Positions 35,906 to 43,572 of a DNA stretch of 64,000 nucleotides are shown here, one piece after another; the stretch's first letter is position 1; every line of letters begins with the position of its first letter. Location: the NCBI GenBank assembly GCA_004296885.1, contig SCVN01000007.1, positions 186,001 through 250,000 of the forward strand. Reading direction: 5' to 3'. A model generated the notes under the pieces. That model saw nothing but the letters and a program-made list of their open reading frames with translations. It did not search any database and had not been told where the DNA came from. Position numbers and translations under genes: made by a program. Origin of the DNA: Nitrospirota bacterium (GTDB lineage Bacteria; Nitrospirota; Nitrospiria; Nitrospirales; Nitrospiraceae).

Positions 35906-36451
35906 CTAATTCGCCTGCCGGCTCAGCCGAACCACGATGGCGCCCATCACATCGCCCTTTTTGAAATTGCGCCAGCGGCTTTCCGGGTGGCCGTTGTGGC
36001 AGTCGGCGCAGGACTGGGAGACGGCGAAGTCGGCCGCCATGGCCTTGAACTGTTTCCCGTCAGAAAAGGTGACGATCTTCTTGCTGGGATCGGCCATGAG
36101 GCTTTTCAAGGCTTCCGTCTCGGCGTCGGTCTTGGGCAGGTTGCTCTTGTAGATGGGGGTCAGACCGATGATGCCGATCTCGAACGTGTCCAGGTCGGAC
36201 CCGGCGGTTTTCACAAACTGGGCGGGCAGCGGGATCGCATGGGCGTTCTTGACCCAGTCTTCCTTGGGCGCGATACCGACGTCCTTCGTATGTTCGACGA
36301 CGTGCAGCACGTAAGCGGAGCGGAAGGCGCGGACCGTTTCGAGCACATAGCGGGCCACCAGATCGTAGGTTTCCGCCTGCGCCACGGATCCCCACAGGAC
36401 CAAGCCGACCACTCCCGCCCCCATCGCCATACCCAAGGCTCGCTTGTTCAT
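35906..36451 (-). CDS. Exported monohaem c-type protein, DUF3365/Tll0287-like (copy 1)
   Basis: A 181-residue periplasmic protein with a Sec signal (VVGLVLWGSVAQA) and one c-type haem site CADCHNGH (about residue 148). Typical family segments: FVKTAGSDLDTFEIGIIGLT, YKSNLPKTDAETEALKSL, FSDGKQFKAMAADFAVSQ and the end WRNFKKGDVMGAIVVRL. Such domains bind haem and act in redox or gas/redox sensing; the partner is unknown. About 60 percent identical by eye to the next gene, with a 16-bp spacer, so the pair is a tandem duplication. Confidence 0.9.
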   Translation of the reverse strand: MNKRALGMAMGAGVVGLVLWGSVAQAETYDLVARYVLETVRAFRSAYVLHVVEHTKDVGIAPKEDWVKNAHAIPLPAQFVKTAGSDLDTFEIGIIGLTPIYKSNLPKTDAETEALKSLMADPSKKIVTFSDGKQFKAMAADFAVSQSCADCHNGHPESRWRNFKKGDVMGAIVVRLSRQAN

Positions 36452-36467
36452 GATCCCTGCGCTTTCC

Positions 36468-37019
36468 TCATTTCTCGTGTTTGTTCAAACGGACGATGAC
36501 GGCCCCCATGATGTCCCCCTTCTTGTAGTTTCTCCAGGGACTGTCCGGGTGGACGTTGTGGCAGTCCACGCAGGACTGCACCACCGCGATATCGGCCGCC
36601 ATAGCCTTGAATTGCCTGCCGTCGACAAAGGAAACGACCTTCTGGCTGCGATCCGATGTCAACCGCTGGAGCGCATCGCTCTCGGCCTGGGTGCGGGGGA
36701 GATTACTCTTGTACACCGGGGTCAAGCCGATCAGCCCGATCTCGAAAGATTCCAGATCGGCGCCGGCCGCCTTCACGAACTGGGCGGGGAGGGGAATGGC
36801 ATGGGCATCCTTGATCCAGTCTTCTTTCGGAACAATGCCCCCTTCGCGGACATGCTCCACCACGTTCAACACGTAGGCCGTGCGGAACGCCCGGACCGTC
36901 TCCAGCACGTACCGGGCGACCAGATCATAATTGTCCTCGGCCCGGCCCGGAGAGACGGCCAGCAGGATCGCGGCAACAGCCAGGGCCGCTCCCATCTTGA
37001 TCCGTGTCCAGCATGACAT
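36468..37019 (-). CDS. Exported monohaem c-type protein, DUF3365/Tll0287-like (copy 2)
   Basis: A 183-residue paralogue of the downstream gene, with signal peptide (MGAALAVAAILLAVSPGRA) and haem site CVDCHNVH. The whole body aligns without gaps to copy 1 (YDLVARYVLETVRAFR, AHAIPLPAQFVK, LIGLTPVYKSNLPRTQ, WRNYKKGDIMGAVIVRLN). Start ATG 37019 has GGGAGG upstream. It heads the three-gene set with copy 1 and the DUF5069 gene. Different residues flank the haem site, so redox tuning may differ. Confidence 0.9.
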   Translation of the reverse strand: MSCWTRIKMGAALAVAAILLAVSPGRAEDNYDLVARYVLETVRAFRTAYVLNVVEHVREGGIVPKEDWIKDAHAIPLPAQFVKAAGADLESFEIGLIGLTPVYKSNLPRTQAESDALQRLTSDRSQKVVSFVDGRQFKAMAADIAVVQSCVDCHNVHPDSPWRNYKKGDIMGAVIVRLNKHEK

Positions 37020-37179
37020 GACCGCCTCCCTTCGCCCCCGTCTATTCCCGTCCCGCACGCAATGCGCCCGACGATGATACTGGAATCACCCAGACCATAC
37101 AAGGGTCGCAACGAGCTGCGGAACATGGTACAAAAGGGCGCGGAAGGAACGGGCGGAGACGTTCAGCAGGAGGACGACG

Positions 37180-37497
37180 ATGAATCGTAAGGAGTTTGCG
37201 GCCGTGCTGGCCGTGGCCCTCGTGGGCGGGTTCCTGGGCGGCCTGTGTGCGGACCGGCTTCTGAACGTGGAGCCGGCGTTGGCTCAGCAGCGGATGAAGG
37301 TGGTCAACTCGGAAGAATTCCTGTTGGTGGACAAGTTCGGCAGGACGAGAGCCGGTCTCGGCTTGGATGCCAACGGAGAAGTCGGGTTGGTGTTGCTGGG
37401 CAAAGACGGGAACCGGAGCCTGCACCTCACACCCGACGAACCGCAAGCGCTGAAGGTGAAAGACAAGGCGGGGAAAATCCTCTGGGCCGCGCCCTAG
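37180..37497 (+). CDS. Small exported protein of unknown function
   Basis: A 105-residue protein with a signal-like N terminus (FAAVLAVALVGGFLGGLCADRL, then EPALAQQ as a likely cleavage region) and a compact beta-rich body (FLLVDKFGRTRAGLGLDANG, EVGLVLLGKDGNRSLHLTPD). The body's G-x-x-R-x-x-L-x-x-x-x-x-G pattern repeats twice, as in small beta-sandwich domains. AGGAGG lies 7 nt before the ATG. I do not recognise a named family. Confidence 0.8.
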   Translation: MNRKEFAAVLAVALVGGFLGGLCADRLLNVEPALAQQRMKVVNSEEFLLVDKFGRTRAGLGLDANGEVGLVLLGKDGNRSLHLTPDEPQALKVKDKAGKILWAAP

Positions 37498-37516
37498 TCC
37501 GCGGCTTGGGCGCCGG

Positions 37517-38242
37517 CTACCAATCGGCGCCCAACCGGTCCACGACCACGTGGTGCACGACCGCATGCGGCCCCAGCGTCGCCAGATACACGGCGGTTTC
37601 CGCAATGTCGAACGGACTGATCTGCTCGCTGCGCCGGATCTCTTCCGGCGACGCATCCACGAGCGCATCGGCGACTCCGCCCGGGCAAATGGCGCTGACT
37701 TTGATCTTGTAGCGACGCCCCTCATCCGCCAACGATTTGCTCAGCGCCATGATGGCATGTTTCGAGGCGCTGTAGGCGCCGGTGCCGGCCCAGGCTTGCA
37801 GCCCGCAGACGCTGGACATGTTCAGGATCGTCCCACCCTCCGGCTGCTGCATCATCCGACGGAACCCGGCCCGGCAGCAGAAAAAAGTGCCCCGCAGATT
37901 CGTGCCGATCACTTCGTTGAACGCTTCCGTGCTCGTCTCGACGATCCGGTCGCCGCCCCCGATCCCGGCGTTGTTCACCAGAATGTCCAGCCGGCCGTAC
38001 TGTGTGACCGTGTCGGCGATCAGCCGCTCCACTTGCGCCTCGTCGGCCACGTCCGCGGGCAGGGCCAGGGCCTGCCCGCCCCGCTGCGTAATCTGCCGCA
38101 CAACCTGCGCGCAGAGATCGCGCCGGCGGGCCGTCACGACGACCTTGGCCCCCTCGGCAGCGAAGGTCAGGGCGATGGCCTTACCGATCCCACTGCTGCT
38201 GCCCGTCACGACCGCCACCTTGCCGTCCAAACGTCCGCTCAT
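37517..38242 (-). CDS. Short-chain dehydrogenase/reductase
   Basis: A 241-residue NAD(P)-dependent oxidoreductase. Classical SDR motifs: cofactor loop TGSSSGIG, VTARRRD after strand 2 (Arg suggests NADPH), DILVNNAG, catalytic Ser in ILNMSSVCG, and YSASK. The C-terminal half gives a plausible substrate lid. The start ATG 38242 is set by homology (MSGRLDGKVAVVTG); the open frame continues upstream but without family residues. The substrate is unknown. Confidence 0.93.
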   Translation of the reverse strand: MSGRLDGKVAVVTGSSSGIGKAIALTFAAEGAKVVVTARRRDLCAQVVRQITQRGGQALALPADVADEAQVERLIADTVTQYGRLDILVNNAGIGGGDRIVETSTEAFNEVIGTNLRGTFFCCRAGFRRMMQQPEGGTILNMSSVCGLQAWAGTGAYSASKHAIMALSKSLADEGRRYKIKVSAICPGGVADALVDASPEEIRRSEQISPFDIAETAVYLATLGPHAVVHHVVVDRLGADW

Positions 38243-38348
38243 ACATCCGGCTCCTTCGTGAGATGCACGGGCTTCATCCCCGGTTGACTCGACCGCATCG
38301 GACAGCGTACACAGAAGACCATTGTAATCCAGCCGGAGACCTTGCACC

Positions 38349-38552
38349 ATGAACTTGTCGGACCTAACCCCCGAGCAACTGCGCGAGCTGGTCTCGGGCA
38401 TCGTGGACGACCGGCTGCGCGACTTGCTGGGCGACCCGGACTTGGGCCTGACCCTGGGGGAAGCGGCGAGGATCAGGCTCAAGGGATCCCTCGCCTCGAC
38501 GACACGTCTCACGGGCGAGGACGTGGCCGAAAAACTCGGACTACGCTGGTAA
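38349..38552 (+). CDS. Antitoxin-like small protein, partner of RelE-type toxin
   Basis: A 67-residue acidic protein (LSDLTPEQLRELVSGIVDDR, LTGEDVAEKLGLRW) directly before a RelE-like gene, with a 5-bp gap. Length, charge and position fit the antitoxin of a type II toxin-antitoxin pair. A recognisable DNA-binding domain is not evident, so the assignment rests largely on the partner. Related small proteins of this kind are common on bacterial chromosomes. Confidence 0.72.
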   Translation: MNLSDLTPEQLRELVSGIVDDRLRDLLGDPDLGLTLGEAARIRLKGSLASTTRLTGEDVAEKLGLRW

Positions 38553-38557
38553 CAAAA

Positions 38558-38830
38558 ATGGCTTGGTTTCAGATTGCCTATGGCCCAAACGTGGTGGCCG
38601 ATTTGAAACAGATCGAGCCGGGCACGGCGCAGCGCCTGCTGGACAAGACCAAGTGGCTGGCCTCCAATGTGGACAATCTCCGCCACGAGCCCCTGGCGCC
38701 GGATTTACCCGACCTGTCGAAGTATGCGGTGGGCGACTGGCGCATCCTCTACTCGATCGACAAGGACGAACGGCTCCTGGCCGTGCACTCGATCGCCCAT
38801 CGCCGGGACTTGTACGGAGCCGTCCGCTGA
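38558..38830 (+). CDS. RelE/ParE-family toxin
   Basis: A 90-residue basic protein with the RelE fold pattern: FQIAYGPNVVADLKQIEPGT, NLRHEPLAPDLPDLSKYAVG, DWRILYSIDKDERLLAVHSI and the terminal HRRDLY. Toxins of this type cut mRNA on the ribosome or poison gyrase; which one applies is not clear. Forms a pair with the upstream antitoxin-like gene. The start ATG 38558 is weakly preceded by a ribosome binding site inside the antitoxin's end, suggesting coupled translation. Confidence 0.85.
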   Translation: MAWFQIAYGPNVVADLKQIEPGTAQRLLDKTKWLASNVDNLRHEPLAPDLPDLSKYAVGDWRILYSIDKDERLLAVHSIAHRRDLYGAVR

Positions 38831-38881
38831 GAGCCCCGGTGCATCTCCACCATACCGCATTGCATAAAAAAGGAGTCATTC

Positions 38882-39226
38882 ATGGCTGAAATCACGACGC
38901 CATCCGGACTGCAGTACGAAGACACACGGGAAGGGACCGGACCCGCCGCCCAATCGGGCCAGACGGTGTCCGTCCACTATACGGGGTGGCTGACCGACGG
39001 CAAGAAGTTCGATTCCAGCAAAGACCGCAACCAACCCTTCGAGTTTCCCTTGGGGGCGGGCCGCGTGATCAAGGGCTGGGACGAAGGCGTCCAGGGTATG
39101 AAGGTGGGCGGCAGCCGCAAACTCACCATCCCGGCCAATTTGGGCTACGGGGCGCGGGGGGCCGGAGGCGTCATCCCGCCGAACGCCACGCTGGTCTTTG
39201 AAGTGGACCTGTTGAAGATCCTCTAG
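38882..39226 (+). CDS. FKBP-type peptidyl-prolyl cis-trans isomerase
   Basis: A 114-residue single-domain FKBP. Hallmarks: [58 protein letters not shown]. All aromatic pocket residues (Y, F, W, Y) are there. No signal peptide, so it acts in the cytoplasm on proline bonds. AAGGAG precedes the ATG. It follows the toxin-antitoxin pair and precedes an RNA methyltransferase gene by 14 bp. Confidence 0.95.
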   Translation: MAEITTPSGLQYEDTREGTGPAAQSGQTVSVHYTGWLTDGKKFDSSKDRNQPFEFPLGAGRVIKGWDEGVQGMKVGGSRKLTIPANLGYGARGAGGVIPPNATLVFEVDLLKIL

Positions 39227-39240
39227 CCCCTTGCCAGCCC

Positions 39241-40410
39241 GTGGATCGCGGCACCCAGACATTCTTTGCCCCCTGCCCGCGCGGGCTGGAAGATTTATTG
39301 TGCGCCGAACTGGCCAAACTCGGCGCGCAGGATATTGCCGGCACGCAAGGCGGCGTGAGCTTCGCCGGCCCGTTCGATCTCTGCTACCGCGTCAACCTCG
39401 ACAGCCGCCTGGCCAGCCGCATCCTCTGGCGGATCGCCCAGGGTTCCTACGCGCACGAGCAGGACCTTTACCAGGCCGCCCTTCGCCTGCCCTGGCCCGA
39501 CTGGTTTCCCTCCTCCTGCACGATCAAAGCCAAAGTCAGCGCCAAGCGGTGCCCGCTCAAGAGCCTCGACTTCGTCACGTTGCGGATCAAGGACGCGGTT
39601 TGCGACACGTTCAAATCCCTCACCGCAAGCCGCCCCACCGTCGAAACCAGCAGGCCCGATATCCGGATCGACGCCTTCCTGGATGAAACCCGGTTCACGT
39701 TCTATCTGGACACGTCGGGGGAAGCTCTCTTCAAACGAGGCTGGCGCAAGGCCGGAACCGAAGCCCCGCTGCGCGAAAATCTTGCCGCCGGAATCCTCCA
39801 GCTGGCCGGCTGGACCGGCGACCAGGTCCTGCTGGACCCGATGTGCGGCGGGGGGACGATTCTGCAAGAAGCGGTCATGCTGGCCAAGCGCATCAGCCCC
39901 GGACTGGGCCGCCGCTTTGCCTTCGAGAAGCTGCGCAACTTCGAGCCGCAACGTTGGCGGATGCTGTGCGACGCGAGCCGCGGGCAACAAACCAGCGACG
40001 CTCAGCCGGCCATCTTCGGGAGCGACCGGGACGCGACGGCGTTGCGCGCGGCCCGGGCCAATCTGGACGCAATCGGTCAGGCAGACGCCGTGCGGCTGAC
40101 ACAGGCCGATGTGTTGGACCTCACGGCACCGGCCACGGAAGGCCTGTTGATCACCAACCCGCCCTATGGGGTCCGCCTCGGTGACGACGCCATGCTGGCG
40201 GCGTTCTACCCGAAGCTGGGCGACCTGCTCAAACAGTATTTTCCAGGCTGGCGCGCCTATATTTTGACCGCCGACCTTCGCTTGCCGAAGCTGATCGGAC
40301 TCGCTCCCTCCCGCCGCACGCCGCTGTTCAACGGCGCGCTGGAATGCCGGCTGTACGAGTTCAAGATGGTGGCTGGTTCGATGCGCCGCAATAGGTCGGA
40401 GGGGGCCTAG
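39241..40410 (+). CDS. THUMP-domain class I RNA (guanine-N2) methyltransferase, RlmL-like
   Basis: A 389-residue SAM-dependent methyltransferase. An N-terminal ferredoxin-like plus THUMP domain (about 1-165; FAPCPRGLEDLLCAELAKLG, IDAFLDETRFTFYLDTSG) is followed by the Rossmann domain with LDPMCGGGTILQEAVMLAK (SAM loop) and the N2-guanine motif ITNPPYGVRLG. This equals the RlmL half of E. coli RlmKL, which makes m2G2445 in 23S rRNA; the RlmK half is absent. It starts at GTG 39241. The target base is inferred. Confidence 0.9.
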   Translation: MDRGTQTFFAPCPRGLEDLLCAELAKLGAQDIAGTQGGVSFAGPFDLCYRVNLDSRLASRILWRIAQGSYAHEQDLYQAALRLPWPDWFPSSCTIKAKVSAKRCPLKSLDFVTLRIKDAVCDTFKSLTASRPTVETSRPDIRIDAFLDETRFTFYLDTSGEALFKRGWRKAGTEAPLRENLAAGILQLAGWTGDQVLLDPMCGGGTILQEAVMLAKRISPGLGRRFAFEKLRNFEPQRWRMLCDASRGQQTSDAQPAIFGSDRDATALRAARANLDAIGQADAVRLTQADVLDLTAPATEGLLITNPPYGVRLGDDAMLAAFYPKLGDLLKQYFPGWRAYILTADLRLPKLIGLAPSRRTPLFNGALECRLYEFKMVAGSMRRNRSEGA

Positions 40411-40411
40411 T

Positions 40412-42289
40412 GTGAACGGGCTCATCGTCACGATCGGCTTGGGCTTGTTCACCGCCTTGGTCGGATGCGCCGATCGACACCCGATCCCCTCCGATATCGG
40501 GGACAAGCCGTTGCCGGTGGCCACGCTGCTCGCGCAGGTGCGCGGAGAGGTCGAACGGTCCGCCGGCGCGCAACAGGCAGCCACGCTCAAGGCCCTGGCC
40601 GAGGCTGTGACGGCGCCCGTCCTGTTCAAACAGCCGCTCAGCCTGCGCACGCTGACGGACCCCTGGCGCGGCTTCGCGACATTGGAACAGCGCCTGGCAC
40701 GCGTGGCCGGCGCCACTGCTTCGCCTCAGCCGCTGGACCCATTGTTGGTGGCGCTGGAACAGTTGTCGGAACGAGCGCCTGGGTCGAAGGCCCAGCCCGC
40801 GCCCCCGACATCAACACAGGCAGAGGACCATGTGGCCTATCTGGAAGCCCTGCTCGCCGAAGCTGCCCGGCTGCGCGCGCAAGCCCTCAGTCAGTTGACC
40901 GACGAGGAGCGGCAATTCCTGTTCGACCAGGCGGCGCGGCTCGCGGACGGCTTCGTCCCGCAATGGTCGGAACGGGACGAGGACCAACGTCGGCAGGCGC
41001 AGGCGGACCGCCGCTTCTTCGCGTTGGTCGGGGATCGACTGGACCAGGCCTCCTTGTTGGACGCCGCGCGGCTCCTCGCTAGCCTGGACGACGAAGAATG
41101 GCTGGGCAGGGTTCGCCTCGCCTTCAAAGATACGCCGGCCCTGACTCACCCGCTGCCGGGAATCACGGGGCCAGTGCTCCTGTTCAAGAACGCCCAGTCG
41201 GGATTGCTGATTATCGGAGGACCCGGTCCCAACACCTACGACCTACATGAACCGGTCGCCCTCCTGTTGGATTTGGGCGGGGACGATACCTATCGAGGCA
41301 CGATAGCTGCCGCCACGGATGTCACCCACGGCGTCAGCCTCTTGCTGGACCTCGACGGCAACGACCGTTATGAAGCCTCGCCGCTCGGCCTGGCGACCGG
41401 ACGGCTGGGTGTGGGACTGCTGATGGATCGCAACGGGGACGACCAATATCGCCTGGCGGCGGGAAGCGGCGGGGTTGGACTGGCGGGGATCGGCCTGCTG
41501 GAGGACAGAGAAGGGGACGACCGCTACGTCGGCTCCCGCCTGACGCAGGGAGCGGCAATCGGCGGGCTGGGCCTGCTGGTCGATCTCGCCGGCAACGATA
41601 CGCACAGCAGCTTCGGCTATGCCATCGGGTTCGGCGGGCCGCTCGGCACGGGCGCCCTGATCGACGTCGCCGGCCACGACCAGTATCAGTGCGGGAATCG
41701 GTATCCCAGCCGCTATAACGAACAGGACGCGCCTCAAGCCAAGCAAGGCGACGCGCAGTTCCAATATGAGTGTTTCGGCATGGGGGCCGGAGTCGGCCAA
41801 CGGTTCATGCCCAAGCTCGACCGTTCCACGACGGCCGACATCGCCGGGGGCCTGGGCCTGATCCTGGATCTGGCAGGCAACGACCGTTCCCTCAGCGCCA
41901 ACTTCTCGCAGGGTGTGGGCTATGCCTTCGGGACCGGCGCGAAACTGGATCTGAGCGGCGACGACGAGCATGTGGCGGCGCGATACGGCCAGGGGGCGGC
42001 GGCCCATTTCGGCGTGGGACTATTCGTGGATGCCGGCGGCAGGGACTCCTACGGCTCCACCGGCCCCCTGTACAACGGCGCAGCGGCCTGGGACCGGAGT
42101 GTGGCCCTCTTCGTGGATGGGGGAGAGGACGACGATTGGTATGACTTTCAACAGTCCACCGGCTTGGGCATCGCCGAGCAGCAATCCTGGAGCCTCTTTC
42201 TCGACGCGGGCGGGACGAACCGGTATGCGATCCGGAGCGGCAAGGGCACAGCCGACGACGGCAGCATGAGCGTCTTCATCGGACGCTGA
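40412..42289 (+). CDS. Lipoprotein with C-terminal D-x-x-G-x-D-x-Y solenoid repeats
   Basis: A 625-residue protein with signal and lipobox (FTALVGC). Residues 30-250 are mainly helical. Residues about 280-605 hold eleven repeats of roughly 25-29 residues, each with a core of the type LLLDLGGDDTY: 286, 312, 338, 363, 390, 417, 486, 512, 539, 568 and 597. The repeat GxGLLxDxxGxDxYxxxxxxxG resembles a calcium-binding beta-solenoid (RTX-like in concept, not in consensus). A 50-residue insertion with a cysteine pair (QCGNRYPSRYNEQ, YECFGMGAG) breaks it after repeat six. GTG start right after the previous stop; GGAGGGGG upstream. I do not recognise a named family. Confidence 0.85.
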   Translation: MNGLIVTIGLGLFTALVGCADRHPIPSDIGDKPLPVATLLAQVRGEVERSAGAQQAATLKALAEAVTAPVLFKQPLSLRTLTDPWRGFATLEQRLARVAGATASPQPLDPLLVALEQLSERAPGSKAQPAPPTSTQAEDHVAYLEALLAEAARLRAQALSQLTDEERQFLFDQAARLADGFVPQWSERDEDQRRQAQADRRFFALVGDRLDQASLLDAARLLASLDDEEWLGRVRLAFKDTPALTHPLPGITGPVLLFKNAQSGLLIIGGPGPNTYDLHEPVALLLDLGGDDTYRGTIAAATDVTHGVSLLLDLDGNDRYEASPLGLATGRLGVGLLMDRNGDDQYRLAAGSGGVGLAGIGLLEDREGDDRYVGSRLTQGAAIGGLGLLVDLAGNDTHSSFGYAIGFGGPLGTGALIDVAGHDQYQCGNRYPSRYNEQDAPQAKQGDAQFQYECFGMGAGVGQRFMPKLDRSTTADIAGGLGLILDLAGNDRSLSANFSQGVGYAFGTGAKLDLSGDDEHVAARYGQGAAAHFGVGLFVDAGGRDSYGSTGPLYNGAAAWDRSVALFVDGGEDDDWYDFQQSTGLGIAEQQSWSLFLDAGGTNRYAIRSGKGTADDGSMSVFIGR

Positions 42290-42424
42290 GCTGCCCGCTC
42301 AAGCTTTGGTTTCCTCCGACCGATATCCCTTTACACCTTGCTGTCTCCCGAGCCGGAGGCGCACACAACCGACACCAACGAACACCGAGCCCTGTGAGCG
42401 GGTGACGAAGGGAAAGAGGTCGCG

Positions 42425-43066
42425 ATGCTGACGGCCATGGGCGACGTGATGCGGCACTGTTACGCCAAAGGCTGGATCACCACCAGGGACGGCAACATCA
42501 GCCTGTGCAAAAAGGCGGGCAAGTACCTCTACATCACCCCGACCGGATTCAGAAAAACGATCGTGCACCCGGAGCAGATCGTCAAGCTGGAAATCGTCGC
42601 GGATGCGGCGACAGCGGAGCGCCGGCCGCGCGTCCTGGAGCAGCAACGGCCTTCGGGAGAACTCTGGATGCATTGGAACATCCAGTGCCATACCCCGCGC
42701 ACGAGAGCCGTGGTCCACATCCACCCGACCCACGTAGTTGCGGCCATCTATCGGGGATTCGACTTGCAGAAAATTTGCGCGGACTTCCCGGAGATTTCCC
42801 GGTACACGAAGGTCGGCCCGTCGGTCCCGCCGCTGCCGGCCCTCTCCCGCGAATTCGCCGACGCAACCGCGGACTGTCTGGGCGTGCACCAGGACGGTTC
42901 GTTGGACTATGACATCGTCGGGCAGGCCAACCACGGAGTCTGTTCCGTGGGGTCTGATCCCTGGTCGGCCTACGAGCACATCGAGCGGCTCGACCATATC
43001 TGTGAGATTGTACTGAAGAGCGGGGTGAGCCCCGGAGTCGGAATGTTCGACGCAGTCTTACGCTGA
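42425..43066 (+). CDS. Class II aldolase/adducin-family protein
   Basis: A 213-residue zinc-dependent sugar-phosphate aldolase fold. Landmarks: TTRDGNISL, YITPTGFRKT, the phosphate-binding PSGELWMHWNIQ, and the zinc-ligand motif VVHIHPTHVVAAI, with a further HGV near the C terminus (third His). Relatives include fuculose-phosphate aldolase and methylthioribulose-phosphate dehydratase; the specific reaction is unresolved. The typical catalytic Glu is present in PSGEL. AAAGAGGT precedes the ATG. Stands alone between a lipoprotein gene and an intergenic region. Confidence 0.88.
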   Translation: MLTAMGDVMRHCYAKGWITTRDGNISLCKKAGKYLYITPTGFRKTIVHPEQIVKLEIVADAATAERRPRVLEQQRPSGELWMHWNIQCHTPRTRAVVHIHPTHVVAAIYRGFDLQKICADFPEISRYTKVGPSVPPLPALSREFADATADCLGVHQDGSLDYDIVGQANHGVCSVGSDPWSAYEHIERLDHICEIVLKSGVSPGVGMFDAVLR

Positions 43067-43120
43067 CGGAAGGCGCCGGCTGTCCGGCACATCCGAACCG
43101 ATCATCGGCCTATGATCTGA
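43067..43120. other. Spacer between aldolase and sORF
   Basis: Contains GGCCTATGATC..AGGCC (43108-43127), a small inverted repeat after the sORF stop on the minus strand that could end its transcript. Otherwise nothing recognisable. Confidence 0.3.
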
Positions 43121-43186
43121 TCAGGCCGTGACCCCACCCCGAACCACCATCCAGCTGAACAGCACCACCAGTGAGAATGTAAGCAT
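43121..43186 (-). CDS. Putative 21-residue hydrophobic small protein
   Basis: A 21-codon frame starting ATG at 43186 with an excellent ribosome binding site (AAGGAGG, 9 nt upstream) and ending TGA at 43121. The peptide begins MLTFSLVVLFSWMVV and ends in RGGVTA: one short membrane helix with a basic residue after it, like CydX-type or other single-helix membrane micropeptides. A 19-bp inverted repeat lies about 70 bp upstream. No homology can be claimed from reading alone; the strong ribosome binding site and membrane-helix composition are the evidence. Confidence 0.5.
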   Translation of the reverse strand: MLTFSLVVLFSWMVVRGGVTA

Positions 43187-43252
43187 GTTGGCTTCCCTCC
43201 TTGGCACCCTCTGGCTTCCTCGTTCCGTTCAATCGCTTGCCCCTTACTTGAG

Positions 43253-43271
43253 CAAGATGGGTACCATCTTG
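43253..43271. promoter_or_regulatory. Inverted repeat upstream of the sORF
   Basis: CAAGATGG-GTA-CCATCTTG: 8-bp perfect arms around a 3-nt centre. It lies 67 bp before the minus-strand sORF and about 300 bp before msrB. It could be an operator or a leader hairpin. Confidence 0.4.
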
Positions 43272-43572
43272 ACACCAGCCCCGATTACATATCGCAAGAT
43301 ATTGAAATAATATAATTATTTTAGATTTAAACTGGAGCAAATGGCCTGCAAAAAATGGCCATGTGGCACAAAGTTGAGTCTTATAGGACGCCTTTGCGGT
43401 GTTTTTCACACACCCGGATGAGATGAAATGATGGAGCTGGCAAATGGGTAGGGAGGCCGGTAAGCTAGATAAAAATCGGGCTTGCGCCAGCCTTCGTAAG
43501 GAGAGAAGAGAATCGACGACTAAACGGTACGCGCCTCGCAGCACCGTTGTGCTTGTCGATAAGGAGCCCCCC
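43272..43572. other. AT-rich intergenic region before msrB
   Basis: Sharply more AT-rich than the rest of the window at 43290-43340. TTGAAA (43302-43307) with TTTAAA (43326-43331) at 18 bp may be the msrB promoter, but AT richness makes chance matches likely. No gene is supported. Confidence 0.3.

Noticed and set aside
37517-38686. A 389-residue SDR with a long N-terminal extension
   Set aside because: Residues before the MSGRLDGKVAVVTG segment show no conserved pattern and overlap the promoter side of the antitoxin gene, so the start is placed at 38242.
38342-38830. Single fused antitoxin-toxin gene in one frame
   Set aside because: The antitoxin reads in a different frame with its own stop at 38552 and the toxin has its own ATG at 38558.
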